DNA from: Bacillota bacterium
Lineage (GTDB): Bacteria > Bacillota > Sulfobacillia > DUSP01 > JBFMCS01
DNA: 45,070 nucleotides
Assembly: GCA_040754315.1 (NCBI GenBank)
Contig: JBFMCS010000008.1
Span: forward strand, 1 to 45,070
Reading direction: 5' to 3'
Position 1 is the stretch's first letter; the number at the start of each line of letters is the position of its first letter. Below are positions 26,345-34,140 of the stretch, piece by piece. The notes under the pieces are model-generated. The model searched no databases. It was not told the DNA's origin and saw only the letters and a program-made list of their open reading frames with translations. The position numbers were made by a program, and so were the translations under genes.

Positions 26345-26761
26345 GTGACGGTCAAGGAATGCATGTCCAGGAACCCGGTCACGGCTGAGGCTAGCATGCC
26401 GGTGCTCCAGGCCATCGGCCTCATGAAGGAGAAGGGCATCAGGCGCCTGCCGGTGATGGACAAGGGTAAGATGGTGGGCATAGTCGCCATGAGCGACCTG
26501 CTAAAGGTGTCCCCTTCACCCGCTACGTCCTTGAGCATCCATGAGATCCACTACCTCTTGGGTAAGATGACCCTCAGGGATGCCATGTCCAGGGACGTGG
26601 TGAGCGTTAGGGAGGACTCCCCCATCGAGGAGGCGGCCGTCCTCATGAAGGACAAGAAGATCGGCGGCCTTCCCGTGTTGAACGCCTCTGGCGACCTCGT
26701 GGGAATAGTCACCGAGACGGACCTGTTCAAGGTACTGGTGGCAATGATGGGCTCCAAGTAG
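26345..26761 (+). CDS. CBS-domain pair protein
   Basis: 138 residues made of two CBS motifs: the first (about 1-58) with K-E-C-M-S-R-N-P-V-T, 'KEKGIRRLPVMDKGKMVGI' and S-D-L; the second (about 75-133) with D-A-M-S-R-D-V-V-S-V and 'LPVLNASGDLVGIVTETDL'. Paired CBS motifs form Bateman domains that bind adenine nucleotides and act as energy sensors. Stand-alone forms of this AcuB-like type have no known partner. GTG 26345 is preceded by GGGAGG; an earlier in-frame GTG at 26324 would only add residues encoded by the ribosome site itself. A hairpin terminator follows the stop. Confidence 0.88.
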   Translation: MTVKECMSRNPVTAEASMPVLQAIGLMKEKGIRRLPVMDKGKMVGIVAMSDLLKVSPSPATSLSIHEIHYLLGKMTLRDAMSRDVVSVREDSPIEEAAVLMKDKKIGGLPVLNASGDLVGIVTETDLFKVLVAMMGSK

Positions 26762-26789
26762 AAGAAACACCGGGTGAAGTGCGCTCACG

Positions 26790-26812
26790 AGGCACCGGGG
26801 GAACCGGTGCCT
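26790..26812 (+). terminator. Hairpin terminator after the CBS gene
   Basis: AGGCACCGG and CCGGTGCCT form a perfect nine-pair stem with a five-base loop, followed by a short TTAG. It lies 29 bases after the stop codon. The T-run is short, so termination may be partial. Confidence 0.6.
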
Positions 26813-26947
26813 TTAGCATTGGCCGCACGGGAGGGGAGGGCTTCCTTGCGCCCATCGCCAAGGGATCCTCCAAGGGGGGAGCCGCAGGAAACGGGGGGCT
26901 CTCGTAGAAGGCATACCGGGAAGGGGAGAGGGCCCCAATGGGGGGCT

Positions 26948-27538
26948 GTGATAGTGTACTTGAAACCTGAGGAAAGGTGGGCCCTGCTCGCCCTAGCCTG
27001 TGTGGCTATCCTGGCCTGTGCCCTACTGTTCCTGAGGGGCTGCGGCAAGGCCCCTCAGGTGGAAGTAGTCTCAAGCGAGGAAGACCTGGAGGCTATTCCC
27101 GAACCCCAGCCGGAAGAAGAGACCCTGGTTGTTCACGTGGCAGGTGCGGTTCATGAGCCCGGCGTATACGTGATGCCTGGCGGGAGCAGGGCCTGGGACG
27201 CGCTCGAGGCCGCAGGCGGGCCAACCCCCGAAGGGGCAGCTCACGCGTTGAACCTGGCCGAACCCCTGGAGGACGGGCAAAGACTATACGTGCCCACCCG
27301 GGAGGAGTTGGAGAGAGGGGAGATTGCGCCCCTTGGCCAGCCATCCCTGGTGAACCTGAACCGGGCTGGCCGTCAGGCCCTTGAGACCCTTCCCGGAATC
27401 GGGCCAGCGCTGGCCCAGCGCATCATAGATGACCGCAAGGCTAACGGGCCCTTTAAGTCCGTTGATGACTTGGCCAGGGTAAGTGGCATCGGTCCCAAGA
27501 CCGTGGAACGCCTGCGGCACCTGGTCACAGTGAGGTGA
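26948..27538 (+). CDS. comEA: ComEA-type DNA-binding membrane protein
   Basis: 196 residues. A single N-terminal membrane helix (about 10-28) leads to an outer part with an SLBB domain (about 63-120, with V-H-V-A-G-A-V and P-G-V-Y-x-M-P-G-G). A C-terminal double helix-hairpin-helix follows (about 133-194: V-N-L-N-R-A, L-E-T-L-P-G-I-G-P-A-L-A, V-S-G-I-G-P-K-T). ComEA binds double-stranded DNA at the cell surface during natural transformation. GTG 26948 is preceded by GGGGGG; GTG 26954 is also possible. comEB and comEC, the usual neighbours, are not next to it; instead recombination nuclease genes follow after 6 nt, linking uptake-type and repair-type genes. Confidence 0.9.
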   Translation: MIVYLKPEERWALLALACVAILACALLFLRGCGKAPQVEVVSSEEDLEAIPEPQPEEETLVVHVAGAVHEPGVYVMPGGSRAWDALEAAGGPTPEGAAHALNLAEPLEDGQRLYVPTREELERGEIAPLGQPSLVNLNRAGRQALETLPGIGPALAQRIIDDRKANGPFKSVDDLARVSGIGPKTVERLRHLVTVR

Positions 27539-27544
27539 AATCCC

Positions 27545-30319
27545 GTGCGCCATTCCCTCATGGAGAGCGGTACCTTCAGGGAGGCCGAGAAGGCGTGCCT
27601 CCGGGCGGTCATGAAGGACTGGATGAGAGAGGGGGTCTCCGGGGACCGCCTGTGGATCATCTCCTCATCCCATGGACTGCGCCATGAGGCCGGCGAGGTG
27701 GCGTCAACAGTGTTTCCCACCGGCGGTGCGGGGTTGAACGTCACCGCCGATGGCTTTTGCCTAGGCATTGTCAGGAGGGAGCCAGAGAGGGCCGGGGTGA
27801 AGCCAGGGTTCCGTCCCACCCGGGGGCCGTCCCAGTGGGTGGTGCTCAGGGATATCCTGGAAGACACCAGCCTGAGGAGTGACTACGATGGTGTCCGGGG
27901 AGGCAAGGGGTTCACCCGGGAGGTCCTGGCCTTCTTTAACTCCCTCAAGGCTAACGGCAAGAGCCCGAGGACCCTTTCCAGGGCTGTCCAGAAGTCAGGG
28001 GTGCACAGTGATCGCCTAGAGGACCTGGATCGCCTCTACGGTGCCTTCCACGAGCAGTGCGCCTCCCAGGGCATAGTGTCCTTCCACGAGATGCCCGGGA
28101 TGGCCTGGCGGGTGCTCCGGGGTAATACCGCCGGGAGAACTCAGGGCCTCGTGCTACTGGGCGCTGACGGGTTTTCCCCGGCCTTCTTCGATTTGTGCCT
28201 CACCCTTATCCCGGAGTGCCCTAGGGTGGCCGTGATGATGGACCCTGCCAGGGGGTTCCTTCGGAAGGGCCGGTGGGGCCGGGACAGGCATAAGGAGATG
28301 GCATCACTTCTGGCCTGCACCCCTTTACGAGGCTCTGCGCCTCTACCGCTCAAGGTCATGGAGGCAGGGAACCCTCAGGAGGAGGCCTGTCTGGTGGCAT
28401 CCCGGATCCTCGATTTGATGGCGGGGGACCCTGAGGCCAATCTCGGTCATGTGCTGGTAGTGAATGGCAACCCCCAGGCCATAGAGGCCCTGGCGCAGGC
28501 CTTCGGGGTCCATGGCATTGACTACATTGCCCCGGGCTTTGCTCCCTTTCACGGGGATATCATGGTCCGGCTGGTTTGGGAGTACCTCAGGTACCTCGAG
28601 GGGCGGGAGGAATCCCCCCTGGGGTTCCTGGCTTCTCCCCTCGTGGGACTTGATGCGGCTGAGATAGGGCGGCTGTTCCACAGGGCCAGGCGAAAGGGAG
28701 AGGATCCCGGGAATGCCCTCCGGTGTGGGGCCCGCGGGTGCGGGCCCCTCCTGGACATGGCTCTTGACCACAGGCACAAGTGGGGGCATGGGGTGGCCCT
28801 GCCTGTGCTCCTTACCGAATTCCTTGAGGCTTCCGGTGCGGTGAGGAGGGCCATGGACCCCCATGGCCCCCTTACGCCCGCCCAGCGCGACACGGCTCTC
28901 AGGAGCCTTGGGGTGTTCCTGGGGATGGTAAGGGAGATCGGGGGGCTGGGAACCCGGGCCAGGGATCCGGGGCGGCTCATGCAGGACCTGGAAGACTGCC
29001 TAACCTTCCTGCCCCTGGGTCACAGGGGTGTCGAAAACGCTGTCAGGGTCAGCGACCCCCGGGACGTGGACATTACCCGCTACGTATTCTTCATGGGCGT
29101 ATCGTCTCCCATGGTTCCACTCCCGGTTCCCACTGCTCCGCTCTTGCCAGACCAGCAGCGCTGGGCCCTGCTGGGGGCCCTGGCTCCAATAGAGCCGGAA
29201 CCGGGGTTTGAGCCCGGAGTCCACCTGGCCCGGGAGAAGGCAGCATTCCTGCGAGTCCTGGGGTCCGCCCAGGGAGGGGCCTTCCTGTCACTGTCCCAAT
29301 CCTACCCGGGCGTGGAGGATGCCAGGCCGTCCCCCTTCCTCATAGACCTGGCTGTGGAGTGGGAGAGGCCTCAGGTACCGCCTGAGGCCCAGCTGTGCCT
29401 GCCAGCCTTCAGGGCTGGCCTGAAGGGTACCGGGGCACCTCGCCGTGAGCGAGACCCCGCCTTGGTACCCCCGGGTTTCGGGCTCAGCGCTTCGTCCCTC
29501 AGGACCTACCTCACATGCCCGAGGCGTTTCTTCTTCCAGTACCTGCTCAGGCTTGAGGTGTCCCCAGGGCCTGCAACCACCCTGGGCACCCTGGTCCACG
29601 CTGTGCTTCGTGAGTTTCACGAGGAGCACGGCAGTGTAGTGGGCAAGAGCCCCGAGGCCCTCTGGCCGGGCCTTCAGAAGCGGGTGCAGGATAAATGGGA
29701 CAGGGAGTTCCCTCCGAAGACTAGGGGGGCCTCCGAGGGCCGCCTGCGGGATCTTGCCGGAGAGATGCTTCACCCTTACCTCATGGCCGAGGTGAAGGAG
29801 GAGCCAAGGACACTCCTGGGGACAGAGACTGGCTTCAGCCTCCCGTATGGACCGGTGGTCTTGCGAGGCATCATCGACAGGGTGGACCGGCTGCCCGGCG
29901 GGGACGTGGAGGTCATCGACTACAAGACCGGGTCCCAGAAGGAGGCCGAGGCCACCCTTCTAAAGGCCTTCGTGCCGAGCGGGGAGGAGAACTGGCGACC
30001 CAAGGACCTGCAGCTGTACCTTTACTACCTTGCCATGGCTGGCCGGATGGAGAATCCAAGAACCCTTTCGGTGTACCAGCTGGGCTGCAGGTCGAAACGA
30101 ACGGGCCTTCCCTTCAAGCGCCGCCTTCATGTGGGTGAGGGCCGGGACCTGGATGACCAGGCCCTGTCACTGGCCAGCAAGGCCCTGGATGATGTCATAG
30201 AAGAGATACTCAGTGGCTCCTACCTCAAGAGGCAGGACCGGTGGGCCTGTTCCCAGTGTGACTTCGCCTTTGCCTGTGACTGTGAGGAGGGGGGTGACGG
30301 GGATGACGGAGCCGAATGA
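27545..30319 (+). CDS. AddB-like protein with C-terminal Fe-S PD-(D/E)XK nuclease
   Basis: 924 residues, shorter than Bacillus AddB (about 1160). The N-terminal three quarters resemble a degenerate superfamily I helicase; I see no Walker A GxGKT, so it probably does not hydrolyse ATP. The C-terminal nuclease domain has C658 in Y-L-T-C-P-R-R-F, then 'LVHAVLREFHEEH', the catalytic E-V-I-D-Y-K-T-G, and C902-x2-C905-x5-C911, the four Cys that hold a 4Fe-4S cluster in AddB. Together with the next gene it should process double-strand DNA ends for RecA-dependent repair. GTG 27545 follows GAGGTGA. It overlaps the helicase gene by 17 nt, so the subunits are translated together. Confidence 0.85.
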   Translation: MRHSLMESGTFREAEKACLRAVMKDWMREGVSGDRLWIISSSHGLRHEAGEVASTVFPTGGAGLNVTADGFCLGIVRREPERAGVKPGFRPTRGPSQWVVLRDILEDTSLRSDYDGVRGGKGFTREVLAFFNSLKANGKSPRTLSRAVQKSGVHSDRLEDLDRLYGAFHEQCASQGIVSFHEMPGMAWRVLRGNTAGRTQGLVLLGADGFSPAFFDLCLTLIPECPRVAVMMDPARGFLRKGRWGRDRHKEMASLLACTPLRGSAPLPLKVMEAGNPQEEACLVASRILDLMAGDPEANLGHVLVVNGNPQAIEALAQAFGVHGIDYIAPGFAPFHGDIMVRLVWEYLRYLEGREESPLGFLASPLVGLDAAEIGRLFHRARRKGEDPGNALRCGARGCGPLLDMALDHRHKWGHGVALPVLLTEFLEASGAVRRAMDPHGPLTPAQRDTALRSLGVFLGMVREIGGLGTRARDPGRLMQDLEDCLTFLPLGHRGVENAVRVSDPRDVDITRYVFFMGVSSPMVPLPVPTAPLLPDQQRWALLGALAPIEPEPGFEPGVHLAREKAAFLRVLGSAQGGAFLSLSQSYPGVEDARPSPFLIDLAVEWERPQVPPEAQLCLPAFRAGLKGTGAPRRERDPALVPPGFGLSASSLRTYLTCPRRFFFQYLLRLEVSPGPATTLGTLVHAVLREFHEEHGSVVGKSPEALWPGLQKRVQDKWDREFPPKTRGASEGRLRDLAGEMLHPYLMAEVKEEPRTLLGTETGFSLPYGPVVLRGIIDRVDRLPGGDVEVIDYKTGSQKEAEATLLKAFVPSGEENWRPKDLQLYLYYLAMAGRMENPRTLSVYQLGCRSKRTGLPFKRRLHVGEGRDLDDQALSLASKALDDVIEEILSGSYLKRQDRWACSQCDFAFACDCEEGGDGDDGAE

Positions 30320-33300
30320 GGCGCAAAGGGAGGCGATCCACTCCCCTCTGGACAGGCCTCTTAAGGTCGTGGCTGGCGCGGGCACAGGAAAGACCACGGT
30401 ACTCGCCTTGAGGTATCTTGAATGCCTGCGCCAGGCGGGCATCCGTCCCAGCCAGGTGCTGGCCCTCACCTTTTCCAACAAGGCTGCCGCCGAGATGAGG
30501 CACCGTATCGTTAAGCAGGCCTGCCATGAGGGTCTCGCAAGCGAGGAGGACTTCCTGGAGGCCTTCATCGGGACCTTCCATTCCTTCGCGGGGCGACTCC
30601 TCAAGAAACACTCCATAGCGGCGGGCCTTGACCCGGGCATGGAGGTGACCGAGGAGCCCGGAGCCAGGCTAACCTGGCTTCGAGTGGTAGAGGACTACCT
30701 TGGCCCGGGCACCCAGGGCCGTCCCCCGGGGTTGCCCTACGAGAGGCTGGGGTTCTTCCGCAAGGAGTTGTTCGGGTTCGTGCAGAGGCTCAAGGATTCG
30801 GCAATAGACCCCAGGGCCTTCTTGGGCGCAGCCAGGGCAGGGCTTGACCACCTGCCTGAGCACATTCGCCCGCACACGGCACTTACGGGTTTGAGGAGGG
30901 AAGGGCTTCTTGAGCGCGCCGCCAGGGAGGCAACCTACGAGGAGGCCATGGCGGAGGCCATCTTCCAGATCTACCAGGCGTACCAGGAGGCACTGAGGAA
31001 GAGGGGCCTTATGGACTTCGGAGACCTGCTTCTGTACGCTAAGAACCTGTTAGAGAACAATGGAGACCTGCGCTCCCGGCTTCAACAGGCCTATCGCCAC
31101 ATCCTGGTGGACGAGTTCCAGGACACCAACGAGGCCCAGTTCCGGCTCTTGGAGCTCCTGGCGGCGCCCGGCATGGCCAACGTCTCTGTGGTAGGCGACG
31201 AGAAGCAGGCGATCTACGGCTGGCGGAACGCCAGGGTCGAGAACGTGGAGGACTTCGCCGCGAGGGACTGGGGCGGCCGGGAGGTAACCCTTGATATCAA
31301 CTATCGCTCCTACCGGCAGATCCTGGAGGTGGCTCATACCAGCATAACACGGGAGGGCAGGTTCTGCCAGAGTGTTCCCCCCAAGCTCCAGGCATGCAAG
31401 GGAGAGTCACCTGGACCTTGCGTGGTGCTGGCTCATGCCCCCGGCGCATTGCCGGAGGCCGCCTTCGTGGCCAGGACCATCCAGTCGGAACACGATGGTG
31501 GCTCCCAGTATAAGGACATGGCCATTCTCATGCGCAGCATGAAACGCTCGGCGCCCTATGAGGATGCCCTCAGGCGCCTGGGGATTCCCTACCGGGCCGT
31601 GGGCGGGAGCGGGTTCTATGACCGGCAGGAGATCAGGGATATCCTGGCGTTCATCAGGGTCGCCCATAACCCCTACGACAACCTGGCGCTGGTCAGGGTG
31701 ATGCAGCGGCCGCCCTTCAGCATAGGGGATGGGATCATGCAGGCGATAGCCTCAAGCGAGGCATCCAGGGTGCCTGATGACCGGCACGGGCTTTACCTCT
31801 ATGATGCGCTTAAGGAGTCAGGCCTGCCGGAGGCCGCTAGGGTGTTGGCCTTCCTAGACTGGCTCATGGCATACCGTTCAAGGATGCCACTGCGGGAGTT
31901 CCTGCTCAGGGCTGTGGAGGAGAGCGGTTACGCCAGGCACCTTTACTCCATGGCACTGGATGACTCAAGGAGGGCCCTGGGAAACCTCACCAAGCTCTTC
32001 AACATGGCGTCCTCGTTCGAAAGGGCTGGGAGCATGCGAGGACTGGGAGAATTCGTCCATTACGTGATGTTCTCCCTGGATGACTCCGTGGCTGAGCCTG
32101 AGGCGCCCCCTCCAGGGCTGGATGTGGTCACCTTAATGACGGTTCACCAGGCAAAGGGGCTGGAGTTCCCCCTGGTGTTTGTCGTTGATGCTGCTAAGGA
32201 CCATTTCCCTCTGAAGCCCCACTACGGTCCCCTCCACTTCCAGCCGGGGATCGGGCTGCTCGTGAGGAAGGATATCCAGGGAGAGGAGACACTTAAGTTC
32301 AATCCCAAGGGCATTCCAGGTTGGTGGTCCCGCCGGGAAGTATGTGAGAGAGACTTCTGGGATGAGGAGAGAAGGGTGTGGTATGTGGCGCTTACCAGGG
32401 CTAAGGATCGACTCTGGATAACATCTTCAGGAGAGGCGGGCCGGTTCTTCGAGGAACTCCGGGGGAGCCTGTCCACCGGTGAGATGGTGGGGATAGAGGG
32501 GATAGAGGGAATAGAGGTGGAAGCTACTCCCATGGTGGAAGGAGCCAAGGCCGGTGTAGAGTCCCCTCCACAGGCCAGGGAGGTCCTGGCGGGTGTTGCC
32601 ACGACCCTGCCCGAGTCCCCCCCCGTGTCACAACGGCTGGTCAAGACTAGGCTCTCTCTAAGCTTCAGTGCCCTCAGGACCTACCTAACCTGCCCCAGGC
32701 GTTACAGGGCCCTTTACCAGTGGGGCCTTGAGCCCCTGCCCCGGCCGGGCGAAGGCGGCGTTGATGCCTCCCTTCTGGGCCGGCTGGTACACCGGGCGAT
32801 AGTGTGGTATCACCTGGGGGGCAAGCCTCGGGATACCTCCACGCTCTTGGAAGAGGCCGCCCATTGCGAAGGCCTGTACCCTGGTGAGGAGTACCAGCGG
32901 CTTTACCGGGAGCGTGCCCTAGCACTATTCCAGGGTTACCTAGGGACGGAACTCGCCCAGGACACGCCAGACCCCCAGGACCTGGAGAGGGAACTCCGGT
33001 GGCGGCTGGAGGCCGGCGGGACCGTAGTGGAGTTCGCTGGCGTGGTGGACCGGATCCGGCGGGGAACAGGGGCCGCCCCGGAGATCATCGATTACAAGAC
33101 AGGCAGCGTGAGACAGGAGATGGATATATACGGGCACCAGGTGAGGCTCTACAGGATGGCCGCGGCCAGCGTCGATCCCACGCTTGAGGGGGCTCGGATG
33201 TTCCTCCTGGAACTCCCTGGGGGCAGCCTGTGGGAGGTCCCTGAGGGGGATACGGATACCCTGGCCATCCTGGGTGACGTGGCCCGGCGCATCCGGGAAA

Positions 33301-33383
33301 ACGATGACGAAGAGGTGATCCCTGGAGACCGGGAGGCCTGCCACTACTGTGAGATATCTGGATGGTGCTTGCCCCAAGAGTGA
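30303..33383 (+). CDS. AddA-like UvrD helicase with C-terminal Fe-S nuclease domain
   Basis: 1026 residues. UvrD/Rep motifs in order: A-G-A-G-T-G-K-T-T (Walker A, about 20-28), T-F-S-N-K-A-A-A-E-M, D-E-F-Q-D-T-N (about 270), V-V-G-D-E-K-Q-A-I-Y-G-W-R, 'TLMTVHQAKGLEF' near 610, and V-A-L-T-R-A-K-D. After a linker with a GIE triple repeat, a RecB-type nuclease follows: C797 in Y-L-T-C-P-R-R-Y, 'LGRLVHRAI', E-I-I-D-Y-K-T-G, and C1013-x2-C-x5-C1022. The Cys set is that of an iron-sulfur nuclease, which in AddAB is found only in AddB. ATG 30303 is preceded by GAGGAGGGGGG. The protein should be the motor subunit of an end-processing helicase-nuclease; an AdnAB-like arrangement is the alternative. 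Confidence 0.88.
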   Translation: MTEPNEAQREAIHSPLDRPLKVVAGAGTGKTTVLALRYLECLRQAGIRPSQVLALTFSNKAAAEMRHRIVKQACHEGLASEEDFLEAFIGTFHSFAGRLLKKHSIAAGLDPGMEVTEEPGARLTWLRVVEDYLGPGTQGRPPGLPYERLGFFRKELFGFVQRLKDSAIDPRAFLGAARAGLDHLPEHIRPHTALTGLRREGLLERAAREATYEEAMAEAIFQIYQAYQEALRKRGLMDFGDLLLYAKNLLENNGDLRSRLQQAYRHILVDEFQDTNEAQFRLLELLAAPGMANVSVVGDEKQAIYGWRNARVENVEDFAARDWGGREVTLDINYRSYRQILEVAHTSITREGRFCQSVPPKLQACKGESPGPCVVLAHAPGALPEAAFVARTIQSEHDGGSQYKDMAILMRSMKRSAPYEDALRRLGIPYRAVGGSGFYDRQEIRDILAFIRVAHNPYDNLALVRVMQRPPFSIGDGIMQAIASSEASRVPDDRHGLYLYDALKESGLPEAARVLAFLDWLMAYRSRMPLREFLLRAVEESGYARHLYSMALDDSRRALGNLTKLFNMASSFERAGSMRGLGEFVHYVMFSLDDSVAEPEAPPPGLDVVTLMTVHQAKGLEFPLVFVVDAAKDHFPLKPHYGPLHFQPGIGLLVRKDIQGEETLKFNPKGIPGWWSRREVCERDFWDEERRVWYVALTRAKDRLWITSSGEAGRFFEELRGSLSTGEMVGIEGIEGIEVEATPMVEGAKAGVESPPQAREVLAGVATTLPESPPVSQRLVKTRLSLSFSALRTYLTCPRRYRALYQWGLEPLPRPGEGGVDASLLGRLVHRAIVWYHLGGKPRDTSTLLEEAAHCEGLYPGEEYQRLYRERALALFQGYLGTELAQDTPDPQDLERELRWRLEAGGTVVEFAGVVDRIRRGTGAAPEIIDYKTGSVRQEMDIYGHQVRLYRMAAASVDPTLEGARMFLLELPGGSLWEVPEGDTDTLAILGDVARRIRENDDEEVIPGDREACHYCEISGWCLPQE

Positions 33384-33409
33384 GCTGCTCGTGGTCCCGA
33401 GAACCCACG

Positions 33410-33434
33410 GCCCCGCCAGCAGTCTTGGCGGGGC
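33410..33434. terminator. Hairpin between convergent genes
   Basis: GCCCCGCCA and TGGCGGGGC form a perfect nine-pair stem with a seven-base loop. It lies between the end of the AddA-like gene and the end of the small minus-strand gene, so it could serve both. There is no T-run on either side. Confidence 0.5.
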
Positions 33435-33468
33435 GCTTGATGCCTTGGCGATACGGACCCCGGGGCAT

Positions 33469-33639
33469 CTACTCCTGCTGCCTGAGTACCTCTTTGATGT
33501 CCTGGAGGAGTTCCCGGGTGGCCTCGGTGTTATCCTTGACGGCCTTCAGCATGATCAAGGCGTAGATGGCCATGAAGAGAGGCACCAGGGACAGGAGCAC
33601 GAAGACAATGCCCGCGAACGACCTACCCAGTAAGTACAT
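33469..33639 (-). CDS. Small membrane protein, unknown function
   Basis: 56 residues: M-Y-L-L-G-R, then a hydrophobic helix of about 23 residues (about 9-31), then an amphipathic charged helix ending 'LLQDIKEVLRQQE'. This is the usual build of small Firmicutes membrane proteins (single span with cytoplasmic coiled tail). A ribosome site GGAGGGAGGGG precedes ATG 33639; an in-frame GTG three codons upstream is also possible. It lies between the AddA-like gene and the groE promoter, in the opposite direction. I do not recognise the family. The hydrophobicity pattern, the strong ribosome site and the clean stop argue for a real gene. Confidence 0.6.
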   Translation of the reverse strand: MYLLGRSFAGIVFVLLSLVPLFMAIYALIMLKAVKDNTEATRELLQDIKEVLRQQE

Positions 33640-33738
33640 GGGTGACACACCCCTCCCTCCTTTCCCTGTTGTTGATTATACCAGTTTCTGACCCATGAGG
33701 TAGCGATGAGGTTCCCTAGAAAAACTTGTCCGCGGCCA

Positions 33739-33767
33739 TTGACATCTGCCAGGAATGTCTATTAATA
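33739..33767 (+). promoter_or_regulatory. Sigma-A promoter of groESL
   Basis: TTGACA (33739-33744), 17-base spacer, TTAATA (33762-33767). The CIRCE operator begins 13 bases further on, at the expected position for repression by HrcA. Confidence 0.75.
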
Positions 33768-33779
33768 TATGAATTGCTA

Positions 33780-33806
33780 CTAGCACTCGCCTTGGGTGAG
33801 TGCTAA
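33780..33806 (+). promoter_or_regulatory. CIRCE operator (HrcA binding site)
   Basis: CTAGCACTC, nine bases, GAGTGCTAA: one mismatch from the consensus TTAGCACTC-N9-GAGTGCTAA. It lies between the groESL promoter and the groES ribosome site, so HrcA should repress the operon until heat shock. Confidence 0.95.
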
Positions 33807-33827
33807 TCACGGAAAGGAGGGTATGAG

Positions 33828-34109
33828 GTGATCAAACCGCTTGCCGACCGGGTAGTCGTGAAGCCCAGCGCCGCCGAGGAGAAGACCAAGGGCGGCATAG
33901 TCCTGCCGGACACAGCCAAGGATAAGCCCCAGGAGGGGACTGCGGTAGCCGTAGGTCCCGGCAAGCTCCTGGAGAACGGGACGCGGGTAGCCCCTGAGGT
34001 AAAAGTGGGGGACACTGTAGTGTACTCCAAGTACAGCGGTACGGAGATCAAGATCGATGGTGAAGAGCACCTGATCCTCCGGGAAAGCGATATTCTCGCC
34101 ATCAAGTAA
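33828..34109 (+). CDS. groES: Co-chaperonin GroES
   Basis: 93 residues. It forms the seven-membered lid on GroEL. Typical features are the start [11 protein letters not shown], the mobile loop '[19 protein letters not shown]', and the end D-I-L-A-I-K. GTG 33828 lies seven bases after AGGAGG. It is the first gene of the CIRCE-controlled operon; groEL follows after 31 nt. Confidence 0.96.
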   Translation: MIKPLADRVVVKPSAAEEKTKGGIVLPDTAKDKPQEGTAVAVGPGKLLENGTRVAPEVKVGDTVVYSKYSGTEIKIDGEEHLILRESDILAIK

Positions 34110-34140
34110 GGATCATCTAGGAAAAGGAGGTAGATGCGCC

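Noticed and set aside
32480-32520. Short tandem repeat in the AddA-like gene (GIE three times)
   Set aside because: A small in-frame repeat in the linker between helicase and nuclease; length variation there is common and needs no special explanation.
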